Source of the DNA: JABDEZ01 sp965276955
GTDB lineage: Bacteria > Bacteroidota > Bacteroidia > Chitinophagales > Chitinophagaceae
NCBI GenBank assembly: GCA_965276955.1
Contig: CBDIBP010000026.1
Span: 1-64,000 of the forward strand
Length of the DNA stretch: 64,000 bases
Direction: 5' to 3'
The stretch's first letter is position 1. Each line of letters opens with the position of its first letter. The notes under the pieces are model-generated. The model was not told where the DNA came from and did no database searches. It was given only the letters and a program-made list of their open reading frames with translations. The position numbers were made by a program, and so were the translations under genes. Positions 16,725 through 25,978 of this stretch are shown one piece after another.

Positions 16725-17420
16725 TTATTGCTTTGAGAATAGCCACGGACATTCTTTCCGGGCTTCTGCAAGCGTAAGTATTTTGGGTTCTATACCTTGG
16801 TCGGCGGCATTTTCCGCCACTGTATCTTTAAAGCCTGCTTTCTTACGTCTTTCATTTACATGGGCATAGTCCTTCACAGGCCATAACAACCAACATATTT
16901 TCTTCTGGTGGGTTATACTATCGGTAACGGCATAGCCCGCGTATTGGGTGCCGTATATTTGTTCTTTACCTTCCTCTTTCAGCATCCTGTCCTGCATCAT
17001 AGCTACCGGTTCAAAAGGAAGTTCCCCTTTTTTACCCGCAGCTTCTATCAGTGGGAAGTACTTCTTGATCTGGTCCGAATGCTGTATCACATAATATACC
17101 GCTTGGTTGGTCGGAGTACCCACCATAGACTTTCCTGGGTAGCCATATTTATGTATGACCGCCGCTACTTTTTTTAGGTTGGTAGAATCCAATGCCTGTT
17201 GCAATTGGTTATAATGTTCGTCAACATCATCCGGCGCAATGTGCAAAGCAGTTGCTATAGAATCCCTTACCACACCTGGCTGTAATACGGTCAGCTCCCT
17301 GTACCTCTGGTCATCTGCCATTATACTGTCCAGCTGTTTTTTCAGTAAAGCATTGAATTTTTGGCCATAGCAAAAAGAACTAAGCAGGCAGGTTGACAAC
17401 AGGATACAGATCGCTTTCAT
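16725..17420 (-). CDS. Exported DUF6624 protein
   Basis: 231 aa with a signal peptide (LLSTCLLSSFCYGQ). Contains the DUF6624 pattern: HKYGYPGKSMVGTPTNQAVYYVIQHSD, then QDRMLKEEGKEQIYGTQY. The function of this domain is unknown; it is frequent in Bacteroidota exported proteins. It follows engB on the same strand with 43 nt between, so it may be read from the engB promoter. Confidence 0.8.
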   Translation of the reverse strand: MKAICILLSTCLLSSFCYGQKFNALLKKQLDSIMADDQRYRELTVLQPGVVRDSIATALHIAPDDVDEHYNQLQQALDSTNLKKVAAVIHKYGYPGKSMVGTPTNQAVYYVIQHSDQIKKYFPLIEAAGKKGELPFEPVAMMQDRMLKEEGKEQIYGTQYAGYAVTDSITHQKKICWLLWPVKDYAHVNERRKKAGFKDTVAENAADQGIEPKILTLAEARKECPWLFSKQ

Positions 17421-17463
17421 TCTTCTTTTTTAAGTTCAGTTTTTCGGCTTGTTGGTGCGCTGT

Positions 17464-18096
17464 CTATCCAGGTTCTTCAGGCTTCACTTCAGGTTCCTTT
17501 TCAAAGGTGGCGTTCAGTTCTCCAATGTATTCAAGAATGCCGCGCCGTCCCAAAAATTTGGTAGTGCTGGTCACAAAGCTGCGGGGTATAAATTCCCAGT
17601 CTTCCTTCATCCTTTCAATGAATGTCTTTACATTTTTAGCTACAATGCGCTGTGTACTTTTGTCGGCCTTTGTAAATATGATGTTGAATGCCACTCCCCA
17701 CTCACCCAGCTTGGCCATAAATTCCAGGTCCAGCTTTTGGGGTTCCAGCCTGCTGTCTATCAGCACAAAAATGGTCATCAGGTTGCTGCGTTTCTGCAGG
17801 TAGTTGGCTATCATTTTCTCCCACGATGCACGCATGTTTTGAGATACTTTGGCGTAGCCATATCCCGGCAGGTCGCATATGTACCATGCATCATTGATCA
17901 GGAAGTGATTAATGAGCTGGGTCTTGCCCGGTGTAGAGGAGGTTTTGGCCAGCTTGGTCTGGTTGGTCAGCATGTTTATCAGCGATGATTTGCCCACATT
18001 ACTGCGGCCAATAAAGGCATATTCGGGCTTATCAGGCTTCGGGGCCTTCTCCAGCGATGTATTACTGATCAAAAATCGGGCAGAGCGTATTTCCAT
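17464..18096 (-). CDS. engB: Ribosome biogenesis GTPase EngB (YihA/YsxC)
   Basis: 210 aa from the ATG at 18096; upstream in-frame codons reach into the divergent ubiE gene and are not conserved. G1 motif GRSNVGKSS at 30-38, G2 STPGKTQ near 55, G3 DLPGYGYAKV near 75, G4 TKAD. It is a small TRAFAC-class GTPase needed for assembly of the large ribosomal subunit. The C-terminus has an acidic, Pro-rich tail (EKEPEVKPEEPG). Divergent from ubiE with only 28 nt between starts. Confidence 0.95.
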   Translation of the reverse strand: MEIRSARFLISNTSLEKAPKPDKPEYAFIGRSNVGKSSLINMLTNQTKLAKTSSTPGKTQLINHFLINDAWYICDLPGYGYAKVSQNMRASWEKMIANYLQKRSNLMTIFVLIDSRLEPQKLDLEFMAKLGEWGVAFNIIFTKADKSTQRIVAKNVKTFIERMKEDWEFIPRSFVTSTTKFLGRRGILEYIGELNATFEKEPEVKPEEPG

Positions 18097-18110
18097 TGCG
18101 TGTTGTAGTG

Positions 18111-18118
18111 TACTTTTG
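18111..18118 (+). promoter_or_regulatory. -7 promoter box of ubiE
   Basis: TACTTTTG ending 6 nt before the ubiE ATG; transcription would begin at or next to the start codon. Confidence 0.6.
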
Positions 18119-18124
18119 CAGACA

Positions 18125-18874
18125 ATGAAGTCAGCAGGTAATAGCACAAGTACTATTGTAGTACCAGATGCCGCATCAAATTTAAGCAAGAAAGCGCAGG
18201 TTGCAGATATGTTTAATAACATTGCTGGCCGCTACGATTTTTTGAACCACTTTTTATCGCTTGGTATAGACAAGGGTTGGCGCAAAAAAGCCATTGCAGA
18301 GATAGCAAAAGTACATCCTAAGAATATACTTGATGTGGCTACAGGCACCGGCGACCTTGCCATTGCCGCCACTGTGCTGCACCCCGAAAAAATAATTGGA
18401 GTAGACATTGCCGAGCAGATGCTGGAAGTAGGCCGTAAAAAACTACTCGACCAGAAATTAGATCATATCATCACCCTCCGGTCCGGCGACAGCGAGGCCC
18501 TCCCTTTCGATACCAATAGTTTCGATGCGGTGACCTGTGCCTACGGTGTGCGCAATTTCGAGAACCTGGAGGTCGGCCTTAAAGAGATGAACCGCGTTAT
18601 GCGTCCCGGTGGCCGCATGGCTATCCTGGAGTTCTCGCACCCCAAAGCTTTCCCTATAAAACAATTGTATCAGTTCTACTTCAGGTATATTCTACCCACA
18701 CTCGGTAAAATGGTATCTAAGAACAGCAATGCATATACCTACCTGCCCGCATCAGTAAAAGCCTTCCCTGAAGGCAAGGTCTTTTGCGATACCCTTACCC
18801 GTTGTGGCTTTAAAGAAGCGAAAGCAAGACCACTCACATTCGGCATCACCACGCTATATACTGCTGTGAAATAG
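18125..18874 (+). CDS. ubiE: Demethylmenaquinone methyltransferase (UbiE/MenG)
   Basis: 249 aa from the ATG at 18125. SAM-binding motif I is LDVATGTGDLAIA near 69-81; the family signatures YDFLNHFLSLGIDKGWR and RVMRPGGRMAILEFSHP are clear. It methylates demethylmenaquinone in the last step of menaquinone synthesis, the main quinone of Bacteroidota. The start was chosen for its fit to the family length and the promoter box immediately upstream. Confidence 0.93.
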   Translation: MKSAGNSTSTIVVPDAASNLSKKAQVADMFNNIAGRYDFLNHFLSLGIDKGWRKKAIAEIAKVHPKNILDVATGTGDLAIAATVLHPEKIIGVDIAEQMLEVGRKKLLDQKLDHIITLRSGDSEALPFDTNSFDAVTCAYGVRNFENLEVGLKEMNRVMRPGGRMAILEFSHPKAFPIKQLYQFYFRYILPTLGKMVSKNSNAYTYLPASVKAFPEGKVFCDTLTRCGFKEAKARPLTFGITTLYTAVK

Positions 18875-19183
18875 GTAATTCGTCCTTCATAGAGTTTCCA
18901 CTTTTAAGAGGTGGGTCGTGCAGGAATTGCAGATGCCCCATAATTGCTGTTGTAGGGGTTAGGCTCCTGTATCAAGCTTGTTGTCTGGCAATATCATTAC
19001 AACAACTAACTGTGGTAAGCTTGATGGTCTGCCCTGTAGGGGCAAAAGCTTTGTAGAATATAATAAATATAACGTTATTGCGCTTCATAGATGCGTCCCG
19101 TACCCGGCAAATAGTTTACCTGTTATACCGATCTGCAAGATTTAGAGGCCTGATATTATGAACCGTCGTAAACCTAAAGGTCT
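18875..19183. other. Intergenic region between convergent genes with a large dyad
   Basis: 309 bp without an ORF worth naming, between the ends of ubiE and the VWA-type gene. It holds an imperfect cruciform: ATCAAGCTTGTTGT (18971-18984) with ACAAC (18999-19003) and AAGCTTGAT (19017-19025). Also two similar words TGTAGGGG (18951 area and 19037 area). No T run follows, so it is not a plain terminator. Could be a remnant of a small element. Confidence 0.4.
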
Positions 19184-21217
19184 TTATTGCGCCAGCCAGT
19201 ACTTTCGCAGCAGCCATTCCGCTGTAGCTACAGCCAGTATCAGGAAGAAATACCATTTCCAGTCTACCAGTGGTACGGTTTGCGTGTTAGCCTGTATCAC
19301 AGGTTTTATCTGTGCGTTATGTTTTATGCTGTCATATAGCGCACCTATATTAGCTGCGGGCACCATGCTGCCATCATACTTTTTGGCCAGGCCGTACATT
19401 AGCGGGTAGTCGGCCCCTGTTTCCATCAGCTCCAGCGGCACACTTTCTACCACAAAGCTACCATTAGCAGTATATGTCTTGCCATTATACACGGTTTGGG
19501 CAGCATAGGTATAGGTGCCCCCGGCCCATACACCGGCATTCAGCCGGTATGCAGTACCGTTTCGCTCCAGCGCATATTGGTGCTTGCCACGTGCGCTATC
19601 CGTAATGGTTATCTGGGCTTCAGGCGTGTTCACCTGTTCATTGTTGGCATTCAGTAGTGTAGCATTCAGCAGCACAGGTTCTTCATCGCGCCATACGTAC
19701 TTGGGCAAGGTCATCGTAAATGGCTTGTCGTTCGTGTTAGCGGCCAGGAAGGTCACGGTCTGTCGTATGCATTCATCTACTACGTTGTGCGAGCCAAAAT
19801 TTTTGAATTCATATAGCCTCCAGCGCCATAGCCCGTTACCGGTCAGCATTGCTGTTGGTGTGCTGCCTTGGTGCAGCATCCATACCGGTCCGCCGCCTTC
19901 TTTATCGGTGAATAATATTCCAGCATTAGGCATAGCCTGCGCGCTACCTGCAGGGCCCGTCAGCGGTGGCATCTTGTCCAGTACGGCCTGCGTGTTCTGC
20001 GGTAAGGTGAACTGGTTAAAAGCACTATTATAATTGGCCAGCACATTTCGCGCCGAATTGGGATACATATTCAAATGTGCAGCTTTTTGCAGCTCATTGA
20101 TGGCGTTCACGTTTGCGTGATTCCCCAATATATACCATACAGGCTTGTTACTATCTCTTAATAGCGTAGCAATATTGTTCCCCGGCACAGGCATATCCAG
20201 TAGTATCACCACTTGGTATTCTGCCAGCGATGTGGGTAAGTTGTCAGTGGTCTTTACAGTTACTTTATATGTTTCCAGCCCGCTCAGTGCTTCTTTTATT
20301 GCATTCACATCAGGGTTTGGGGCCGCAGTAGCTATTAGTATGTTCTTCTTTTCTTCTACCACATCTACGAACACATCGCGCCTGTTGTTCGTAATATTCT
20401 TTTCTCCTTCAGCATAGGGGGCATTAATGATGTAATGATGCAACCCCGGTTTGTCTGCTTTTATAGTGAACGATACAGAGCGGTCATACCGGTCCGTATT
20501 GATGTTTATAGGCTGCGATGCTGCAATGTTACCCGCCTCTTGCAGTTGTATGCTGTTATAATACCCACTGCATCGCGTGGCCACTACATCACACCGTATC
20601 TCGAACTGGCTGTTGAGCGCCACTTCTTTATTGGCATATACCTGTGCCACCCGCAGGTCCTTTTGTGCAGCGCTATCGCCAATGGCAACAGTATATACTG
20701 GTGCATGCATAGCCAAAGGTTGGTACAGTGGGTTCATACCCTGGTTATATCGGCCGTCGCTGGCTACTATCACCGCACCCAGGTTTTGCCGCCCAAAAAA
20801 GTCTTGTACCCTGGCCATTGCAGCGGCTATATCAGTGGCTGGTTGGTGATAATGGAACAGGCTGTCTGTTTGCACGCGCTGTCCAAAGCCCCATTGCACT
20901 ACTTTATACTTTTCTCCCAGCTTCTGTATCAGTTGTTGGGCGTTCTTATTGTAGGTAGTAGTATCCGCACCCAATGCCGCGCCAATAGAGCGCGAATTAT
21001 CTTGCAGGAACACTATAACTGGCTTCTCGGTCTCATTTCTGGTTATGGTAAATACCGGGGCCAATACAAGCAGTAGGGTAAGGAAAACAACAACACTGCG
21101 CAGCAATGCAGTGACCCACGGGTAGGGTACCGCCCATTTCTTGTCTGTATTATACACCCAGTAACCCGCTCCGCCAGATAGAATAGCAGCTAAGAGCCAA
21201 AAAATAAATTGCATCAA
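19184..21217 (-). CDS. Large membrane protein with VWA-like domain (BatA-type)
   Basis: 677 aa; a start three nt later (21214) is equally possible. N-terminal membrane helices (residues about 1-20 and 38-58), then a von Willebrand A-like domain with a degenerate MIDAS (VIVFLQDNSRSIG, later VIVASDGRYNQGMNP), Ig-like beta regions, and a glutamine-amidotransferase-like segment (YQVVILLDMPVPG). One more membrane helix lies at the C-terminus (WKWYFFLILAVATAEWLL). This arrangement matches predicted membrane proteins of Bacteroidota related to the Bat aerotolerance set. Role unknown; probably periplasmic-facing scaffold. Confidence 0.8.
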   Translation of the reverse strand: MMQFIFWLLAAILSGGAGYWVYNTDKKWAVPYPWVTALLRSVVVFLTLLLVLAPVFTITRNETEKPVIVFLQDNSRSIGAALGADTTTYNKNAQQLIQKLGEKYKVVQWGFGQRVQTDSLFHYHQPATDIAAAMARVQDFFGRQNLGAVIVASDGRYNQGMNPLYQPLAMHAPVYTVAIGDSAAQKDLRVAQVYANKEVALNSQFEIRCDVVATRCSGYYNSIQLQEAGNIAASQPININTDRYDRSVSFTIKADKPGLHHYIINAPYAEGEKNITNNRRDVFVDVVEEKKNILIATAAPNPDVNAIKEALSGLETYKVTVKTTDNLPTSLAEYQVVILLDMPVPGNNIATLLRDSNKPVWYILGNHANVNAINELQKAAHLNMYPNSARNVLANYNSAFNQFTLPQNTQAVLDKMPPLTGPAGSAQAMPNAGILFTDKEGGGPVWMLHQGSTPTAMLTGNGLWRWRLYEFKNFGSHNVVDECIRQTVTFLAANTNDKPFTMTLPKYVWRDEEPVLLNATLLNANNEQVNTPEAQITITDSARGKHQYALERNGTAYRLNAGVWAGGTYTYAAQTVYNGKTYTANGSFVVESVPLELMETGADYPLMYGLAKKYDGSMVPAANIGALYDSIKHNAQIKPVIQANTQTVPLVDWKWYFFLILAVATAEWLLRKYWLAQ

Positions 21218-21322
21218 ACAGCAAGCTAAAGAAAAATTAAGTAAAACCCATCAACACTTACTGGCTTGATTTTTTTAATAGATACGATATACAAAGTGCC
21301 GCTTCACCAAAATCTCATAAAT

Positions 21323-21919
21323 ATGAATCGTATTGCCTATTTAGTACTGCCGCTATGCGTGCTGCTTTCCGCCACTTCTTTTGCTAAAGGGGGTCATTCT
21401 GCGGAGATGACCACACATATCGAAAGTCATAAGTATCCGTTCGAGTTGCTTAAACACCGTAATTATTCCGGCTACGTGGTCTATAAAAAAGACACGGTCC
21501 AAGGCTCGCTCAGGTTTAAAGGTGGGCAGGTGTGGATAGAAAATGGTATGTATAACATTGCTAATAAATATAAGCTTCGCGATAGCCACCTGCACGCAAT
21601 AGTGCTTACCAATAGCGCTGGGCAGACCATTCACCTGAAAAAATTCGAGAAGAATACTGCACGGTACTATAGGCTGGTACACAAAGGCAAGCTGACCCTT
21701 TACGATCGCCACTTCGTTTTCAGCCTGAAACCAGAAGATATAGACCTGGAGAACATGCGGGTATCTTACAATGGCGAAGTTTGGGAGCTGAACGAATTCT
21801 GGGCTATTGGTGCCAAAAAGAAACTCGTAGATGTAGTGAATGAAGTGTATGGAGTGAACCTGAACGCAAAAGACTACTCTAAAAAACAATTGATACAATA
21901 CATCATGGATCAAGAGTAG
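21323..21919 (+). CDS. Exported protein of unknown function
   Basis: 198 aa from the ATG at 21323, which begins the signal peptide MNRIAYLVLPLCVLLSATSFA. The mature protein is basic, with repeated beta-hairpin-like segments (YSGYVVYKKDTVQGSLRFKGG, YDRHFVFSLKPEDIDL). Ends with a helical stretch. Similar to conserved Chitinophagaceae exported proteins but no family could be named. Ends before a terminator-like hairpin at 22067. Confidence 0.75.
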   Translation: MNRIAYLVLPLCVLLSATSFAKGGHSAEMTTHIESHKYPFELLKHRNYSGYVVYKKDTVQGSLRFKGGQVWIENGMYNIANKYKLRDSHLHAIVLTNSAGQTIHLKKFEKNTARYYRLVHKGKLTLYDRHFVFSLKPEDIDLENMRVSYNGEVWELNEFWAIGAKKKLVDVVNEVYGVNLNAKDYSKKQLIQYIMDQE

Positions 21920-22066
21920 TTATAACAAAGTTTAGCATGTCATTGTATGTTTGTCGAGCTATTATTTATAGATTTGGCAGACATTCTTCCAACCTGGTGA
22001 CATACAGAAAATCAAGTGTTAACTTACGTTAGGCAGTAGAATTAAGTTACAGCACACAATATGCAC

Positions 22067-22095
22067 AACGCAGCCAGTACACAACGGGCTGCGTT
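22067..22095 (+). terminator. Hairpin, probable terminator
   Basis: AACGCAGCC / GGCTGCGTT with an 11-nt loop followed by ATTTACATTATTT; 150 nt past the upstream gene and 60 nt before the next start. Confidence 0.55.
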
Positions 22096-22157
22096 ATTTA
22101 CATTATTTACTACCTTCATTTATCAGAACATTACTGTTTAAATAAACTCAGGAATAA

Positions 22158-23309
22158 ATGCATATGCATGAAGTAACAACAGCCGCCGATAAAAAAGCGT
22201 TTTTACAGGTAGCTGTTGATATGTATAAAGGCGACCCCAATTACATTCGCCCGCTCGATAAAGATATTGAAGAGGTATTTGACACTGAAAAAAATAAATT
22301 TTTCAAGAGAGGGGAGTGTACACGCTGGATATTGCTGGATGATAAAAATAAAGCTATAGGCCGTATTGCAGCTTTTGTTAACAAACAATATAAAGAAGCC
22401 CAGCCTACAGGTGGTATAGGCTTTTTTGAATGCATCAACGATCAGAAGGCGGCCAATTTTATGCTCGATCATTGCAAAGAATGGCTGCAGCAACGGGGTA
22501 TGGAAGCAATGGACGGCCCCATAAATTTTGGTGAGCGCGACAAGTGGTGGGGTATGGTGGTAGATGGTTTTTATGCACCGCTGTATGGCATGACGTACAA
22601 TCCACCTTATTACAAAGATCTTTTTGAAGCGTATGGCTTCAATACCTATTTCAACCAGATCTGTTTTGCTCGCAGTGTAGATACCCGGTTGAGTGAGAAA
22701 TTCTACACCCGCCACGATGCTATCGCGAAGGATCCCAATTACAAAGTGGTCCATATACGTAAAGACCAGTTGGAAAAGTTTGCCAAAGATTTTGCACATG
22801 TATACAACCTTGCATGGGCAGGGCATGGTGGTGGCAAGTCGCTGGAAGAGCGCCAGGTAATAAAAATGTTCAGCACCATGAAGCCGGTGATGGACGAAAA
22901 AATAATATGGTTCACCTACTACAAGGACGAACCCGTAGCCATGTGGATCAACCTGCCCGATCTCAACCAGTTCTTTGGCCCGCTGAACGGGAAATTCGGC
23001 ATACTGCAAAAGCTGAGATTCCTTTACCTGCAGCGGTTTGGCAAGTGTACCCGTTTTGTAGGCATAGTGTTTGGTATCATCCCTGCTTTCCAGGGAAAAG
23101 GAGTGGATTCATACATGATAGTTGAAGCATCGAAGGTGGTACAAAATGGCCTACGCTACCATGAATATGAAATGCAATGGATCGGCGACTTTAACCCCAA
23201 GATGATCAACATCGCCGAAAGCCTCGAAACAGAACGCAGCCGCATACTCCGCACCTACCGCTACCTCTTCGATAGGAATAAAGAATTTGTGAGACATAAA
23301 ATGTTGTAG
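22158..23309 (+). CDS. GNAT-like acetyltransferase superfamily protein
   Basis: 383 aa, no signal peptide. Central and C-terminal regions show GNAT-type strands and the acetyl-CoA loop area (IIPAFQGKGVDSYMIVEASKVV), with aromatic-rich segments (GPINFGERDKWWGMVVDGFYAPLYG) typical of the long YghO-like family found in Bacteroidota. The substrate is unknown. A start at 22164 (second Met) is also possible. It ends 2 nt before the convergent folP stop. Confidence 0.78.
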   Translation: MHMHEVTTAADKKAFLQVAVDMYKGDPNYIRPLDKDIEEVFDTEKNKFFKRGECTRWILLDDKNKAIGRIAAFVNKQYKEAQPTGGIGFFECINDQKAANFMLDHCKEWLQQRGMEAMDGPINFGERDKWWGMVVDGFYAPLYGMTYNPPYYKDLFEAYGFNTYFNQICFARSVDTRLSEKFYTRHDAIAKDPNYKVVHIRKDQLEKFAKDFAHVYNLAWAGHGGGKSLEERQVIKMFSTMKPVMDEKIIWFTYYKDEPVAMWINLPDLNQFFGPLNGKFGILQKLRFLYLQRFGKCTRFVGIVFGIIPAFQGKGVDSYMIVEASKVVQNGLRYHEYEMQWIGDFNPKMINIAESLETERSRILRTYRYLFDRNKEFVRHKML

Positions 23310-23311
23310 TA

Positions 23312-24160
23312 TCAGTCGCGTAGTAACTGTTGCAGCGTTATACATTGCATTGCCTCCTTTACATCATGTACACGCAATATATTAGCGCCTTGCTGCAGTG
23401 CTATCATGTGCAGTGCAGTGGTGCCATTAAGTGCATGTTCCGGCAATACTTTCAGCGGTTTGCACACAATTGATTTCCTGCTGATACCGGCCAGTATTGG
23501 CCTTCCCAATATGCGAAACGTATGCATCGATCGCAGTAACTCAAAATTGTGCTCCACAGTTTTCCCAAACCCGAAGCCAGGGTCTATTATAACATCTTTT
23601 ATTCCGTGAGCAGTACAGTCCTCGCATATCTGCTGTAGGTAATTGCGCACCTCTGTAACCGAATTGCTATATTGCGGGTTTTGCTGCATAGTAGCCGGTG
23701 TGCCCTGCATATGCATAGCTATGTAAGGCACTTTTAGTTCTGCAACGGTTTGCAGCATTTGCGCATCTATGCTCCCGCTGCTTACATCGTTTATTATCGA
23801 TACGCCTGCACCCACAGCCTCGCGTGCTACCTGCGCATTATAAGTATCTATAGACAACCAGGTTTCCGGAAAGTTCCTGTGCAGTGCTTCTATCACAGGT
23901 ATTACTCTTTTTAACTCTTCAGCTGCACTCATAATGGCAGAGCCTGGCTTGGTCGTTGCACCACCCACATCCAGTATAGTAGCGCCTTCATTTATCATGC
24001 GTTCCGCATTCCGCAGTATATCATCAACCTGGCTATCTCTGCCCGCATTATAAAAGCTATCAGGCGTCGTGTTCAGTATGCCCATTACAATAGGCATTGT
24101 CAGATCTAAAAGCCGCCCTTTGCTTTGTAGGGTAAATGGTATGGGTAGCAAGGTCGACAT
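23312..24160 (-). CDS. folP: Dihydropteroate synthase
   Basis: 282 aa TIM barrel. Signature motifs: MGILNTTPDSFYNAGR near 26, GATILDVGGATTKPG, SIDTYNAQVA, IINDVSSG, IIDPGFGFGKT and LAGISRKS. It condenses p-aminobenzoate with dihydropterin pyrophosphate to form dihydropteroate, and is the sulfonamide target. The usual sulfonamide-contact regions look ordinary. A TAGTTTTG box lies 36 nt upstream. Confidence 0.95.
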   Translation of the reverse strand: MSTLLPIPFTLQSKGRLLDLTMPIVMGILNTTPDSFYNAGRDSQVDDILRNAERMINEGATILDVGGATTKPGSAIMSAAEELKRVIPVIEALHRNFPETWLSIDTYNAQVAREAVGAGVSIINDVSSGSIDAQMLQTVAELKVPYIAMHMQGTPATMQQNPQYSNSVTEVRNYLQQICEDCTAHGIKDVIIDPGFGFGKTVEHNFELLRSMHTFRILGRPILAGISRKSIVCKPLKVLPEHALNGTTALHMIALQQGANILRVHDVKEAMQCITLQQLLRD

Positions 24161-24195
24161 ATTATCCTATTGTGTGTTGTAATTATTTACTCGAC

Positions 24196-24203
24196 CAAAA
24201 CTA
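24196..24203 (-). promoter_or_regulatory. -7 promoter box of folP
   Basis: TAGTTTTG on the minus strand, 36 nt before the ATG. Confidence 0.5.
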
Positions 24204-24252
24204 CGTTAACACAAGATCTAATCATAAATTTACGCCGGATAAACATCAGTAA

Positions 24253-24789
24253 ATGCCAGATACCATATCGCAATATAGAAGTGTAGTTACCCAATGCAAA
24301 GATCTTTATGTAAAGAAAGCGCAGGACTATGGTACCTCTTGGAGGGTATTGCGTCCGGTGTCCATTGTCGACCAACTCTATATAAAAGCCTGGCGCATCA
24401 GGCAGATACAGGAGACCGGCAACCAGAAAATTGCTGATACCATAGAAAGTGAGTTCATAGGCATTGTCAACTACGGCATCATTGCGCTTATACAGGCTTC
24501 CCTGCCTCCCCATGCTGGTACCGAGCTGTCAGGCGAAGAAGCTAAAAAACTATACAAAGCGCACGCACTTGAAGTAGAGGCCCTTATGACGCAAAAGAAC
24601 CACGATTATGGTGAGGCATGGCGGGCCATGTCGCAGCAATCCTTTGTAGACCTGATATTGGTAAAGCTCCTGCGCATACGGCAGATACTCGCTAATGATG
24701 GTAAAACGCAGGTATCAGAGGGCATGGATGCCAACTTTATAGATATTGTTAATTATGCCATTTTCGCGCTTATCAAGATGCACGAATAA
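24253..24789 (+). CDS. DUF1599 protein with duplicated domain
   Basis: 178 aa made of two tandem copies of one helical domain, residues about 10-85 and 100-177. The paired motifs are KAQDYGTSWRVL / KNHDYGEAWRAM, KAWRIRQIQ / KLLRIRQIL and GIVNYGIIALIQ / DIVNYAIFALIK. The acidic-Asp-Tyr-Gly pattern and helix layout resemble nucleotide pyrophosphohydrolase-like (MazG-like) folds, but the function is not known. Divergent from folP. Confidence 0.85.
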   Translation: MPDTISQYRSVVTQCKDLYVKKAQDYGTSWRVLRPVSIVDQLYIKAWRIRQIQETGNQKIADTIESEFIGIVNYGIIALIQASLPPHAGTELSGEEAKKLYKAHALEVEALMTQKNHDYGEAWRAMSQQSFVDLILVKLLRIRQILANDGKTQVSEGMDANFIDIVNYAIFALIKMHE

Positions 24790-24862
24790 TAATGCTAATT
24801 GTTATTTTTACTCTGGTCATCAATACTAAAACCTTTTCATTACACACAATTTGTCTTTAGTT

Positions 24863-25978
24863 ATGAAGTATTTTATCTGGTTCCTGAGAATAGTTGTCGG
24901 TGTGTTGTTTATCTTCTCTGGCCTCGTAAAGGCTAACGATCCGCTGGGCCTTACCTACAAAATGGATGAGATATTCGATATCTGGCATATGTCCTTCATG
25001 GCACCCTATACACTGTATTTCTCCATTGCCATGATCGCTTTCGAGATCATTGCCGGTGTAGCGGTGCTTATTGGTTATGCATTCAGGGCCATGTCTTTTC
25101 TATTATTACTGCTCAATTTGTTCTATACCTTTCTCACCGCCTACGCGCTTTTTTCCGGAAAGATAAAGGAGTGCGGTTGCTTTGGCGATTGTTTTAAAAT
25201 TAGCAATGAGGCCACCTTCGGTAAAGATGTCGTGCTGCTCATCATGTCGGTCATACTTTTTGCATATCGCAAAAGTGTAGCGCCACTATTCAGCAGATAT
25301 GCTACCACCGCCCTTATGATCCTCGCTGTGTTCTTCAGCTTCTGGGCACAATGGTATACTTTGGAGCACCTGCCGGTAAACGATTGCCTGGCCTACAAAC
25401 CCGGCAACAACCTGTGGGAAAAAATGCAACCTGCGCCTGATGCTACCCCGGATGTCTACGAAACAAAATTCATCTACCAGAAGAACGGCGTGAAAAAGGA
25501 ATTCACCAGCGCCAACTATCCATGGCAGGATACCACTTGGGTGTTTGTAGACAAGACCGACAAACTGATAAAAGAAGGTACCGGCCAGCCAGCTATACCT
25601 AAAGATTTTGCCATCCTCGATTCCGACCAGAAAGACCATACAGAAGAGATACTCAAAGCAAAAGGTTACCAGTATTTCTTCTTCCTCCGCAAACCAGAGG
25701 ACGCCCGCACCGATAATATAGATCGTCTACAGTCGCTGATAGCACAGGCCAAAAAAGCCGGCATACCGTTCTACTTTCTGTGCTCTACCGACTATGAAAG
25801 CGGAAAAGCATTTGCCGCAAAAAATGGCATTGCATTACCTCCATACATTATGGATGTCACCATCAGCAAAACGGTGATGCGGTCCAATCCCGGCCTCATG
25901 TTGCTGAAAGATGGCACCGTGGTGCACAAATGGAGCTATCGCGACTATCCCAAAAGCATCCCAACAGGTGGTCAGTAA
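24863..25978 (+). CDS. DoxX/MauE-like membrane protein with thioredoxin-like domain (BT_3928 family)
   Basis: 371 aa from the ATG at 24863 (a TTG 12 nt earlier is less likely). N-terminal half: four membrane helices of the DoxX/MauE type (IVVGVLFIFSGLVKANDP) with a Cys motif ECGCFGDC facing the periplasm. C-terminal half: periplasmic thioredoxin-like region without a CxxC (FYFLCSTDYESGKAF). This matches the BT_3928 family, thought to act in redox or energy metabolism of the envelope. Its stop overlaps the ATG of the permease gene (TAATG). Confidence 0.88.
   Translation: MKYFIWFLRIVVGVLFIFSGLVKANDPLGLTYKMDEIFDIWHMSFMAPYTLYFSIAMIAFEIIAGVAVLIGYAFRAMSFLLLLLNLFYTFLTAYALFSGKIKECGCFGDCFKISNEATFGKDVVLLIMSVILFAYRKSVAPLFSRYATTALMILAVFFSFWAQWYTLEHLPVNDCLAYKPGNNLWEKMQPAPDATPDVYETKFIYQKNGVKKEFTSANYPWQDTTWVFVDKTDKLIKEGTGQPAIPKDFAILDSDQKDHTEEILKAKGYQYFFFLRKPEDARTDNIDRLQSLIAQAKKAGIPFYFLCSTDYESGKAFAAKNGIALPPYIMDVTISKTVMRSNPGLMLLKDGTVVHKWSYRDYPKSIPTGGQ

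Noticed and set aside
22203..23009. 268-codon open frame on the minus strand over the GNAT-like gene
   Set aside because: Shadow of the plus-strand gene, no recognisable motif and no promoter.
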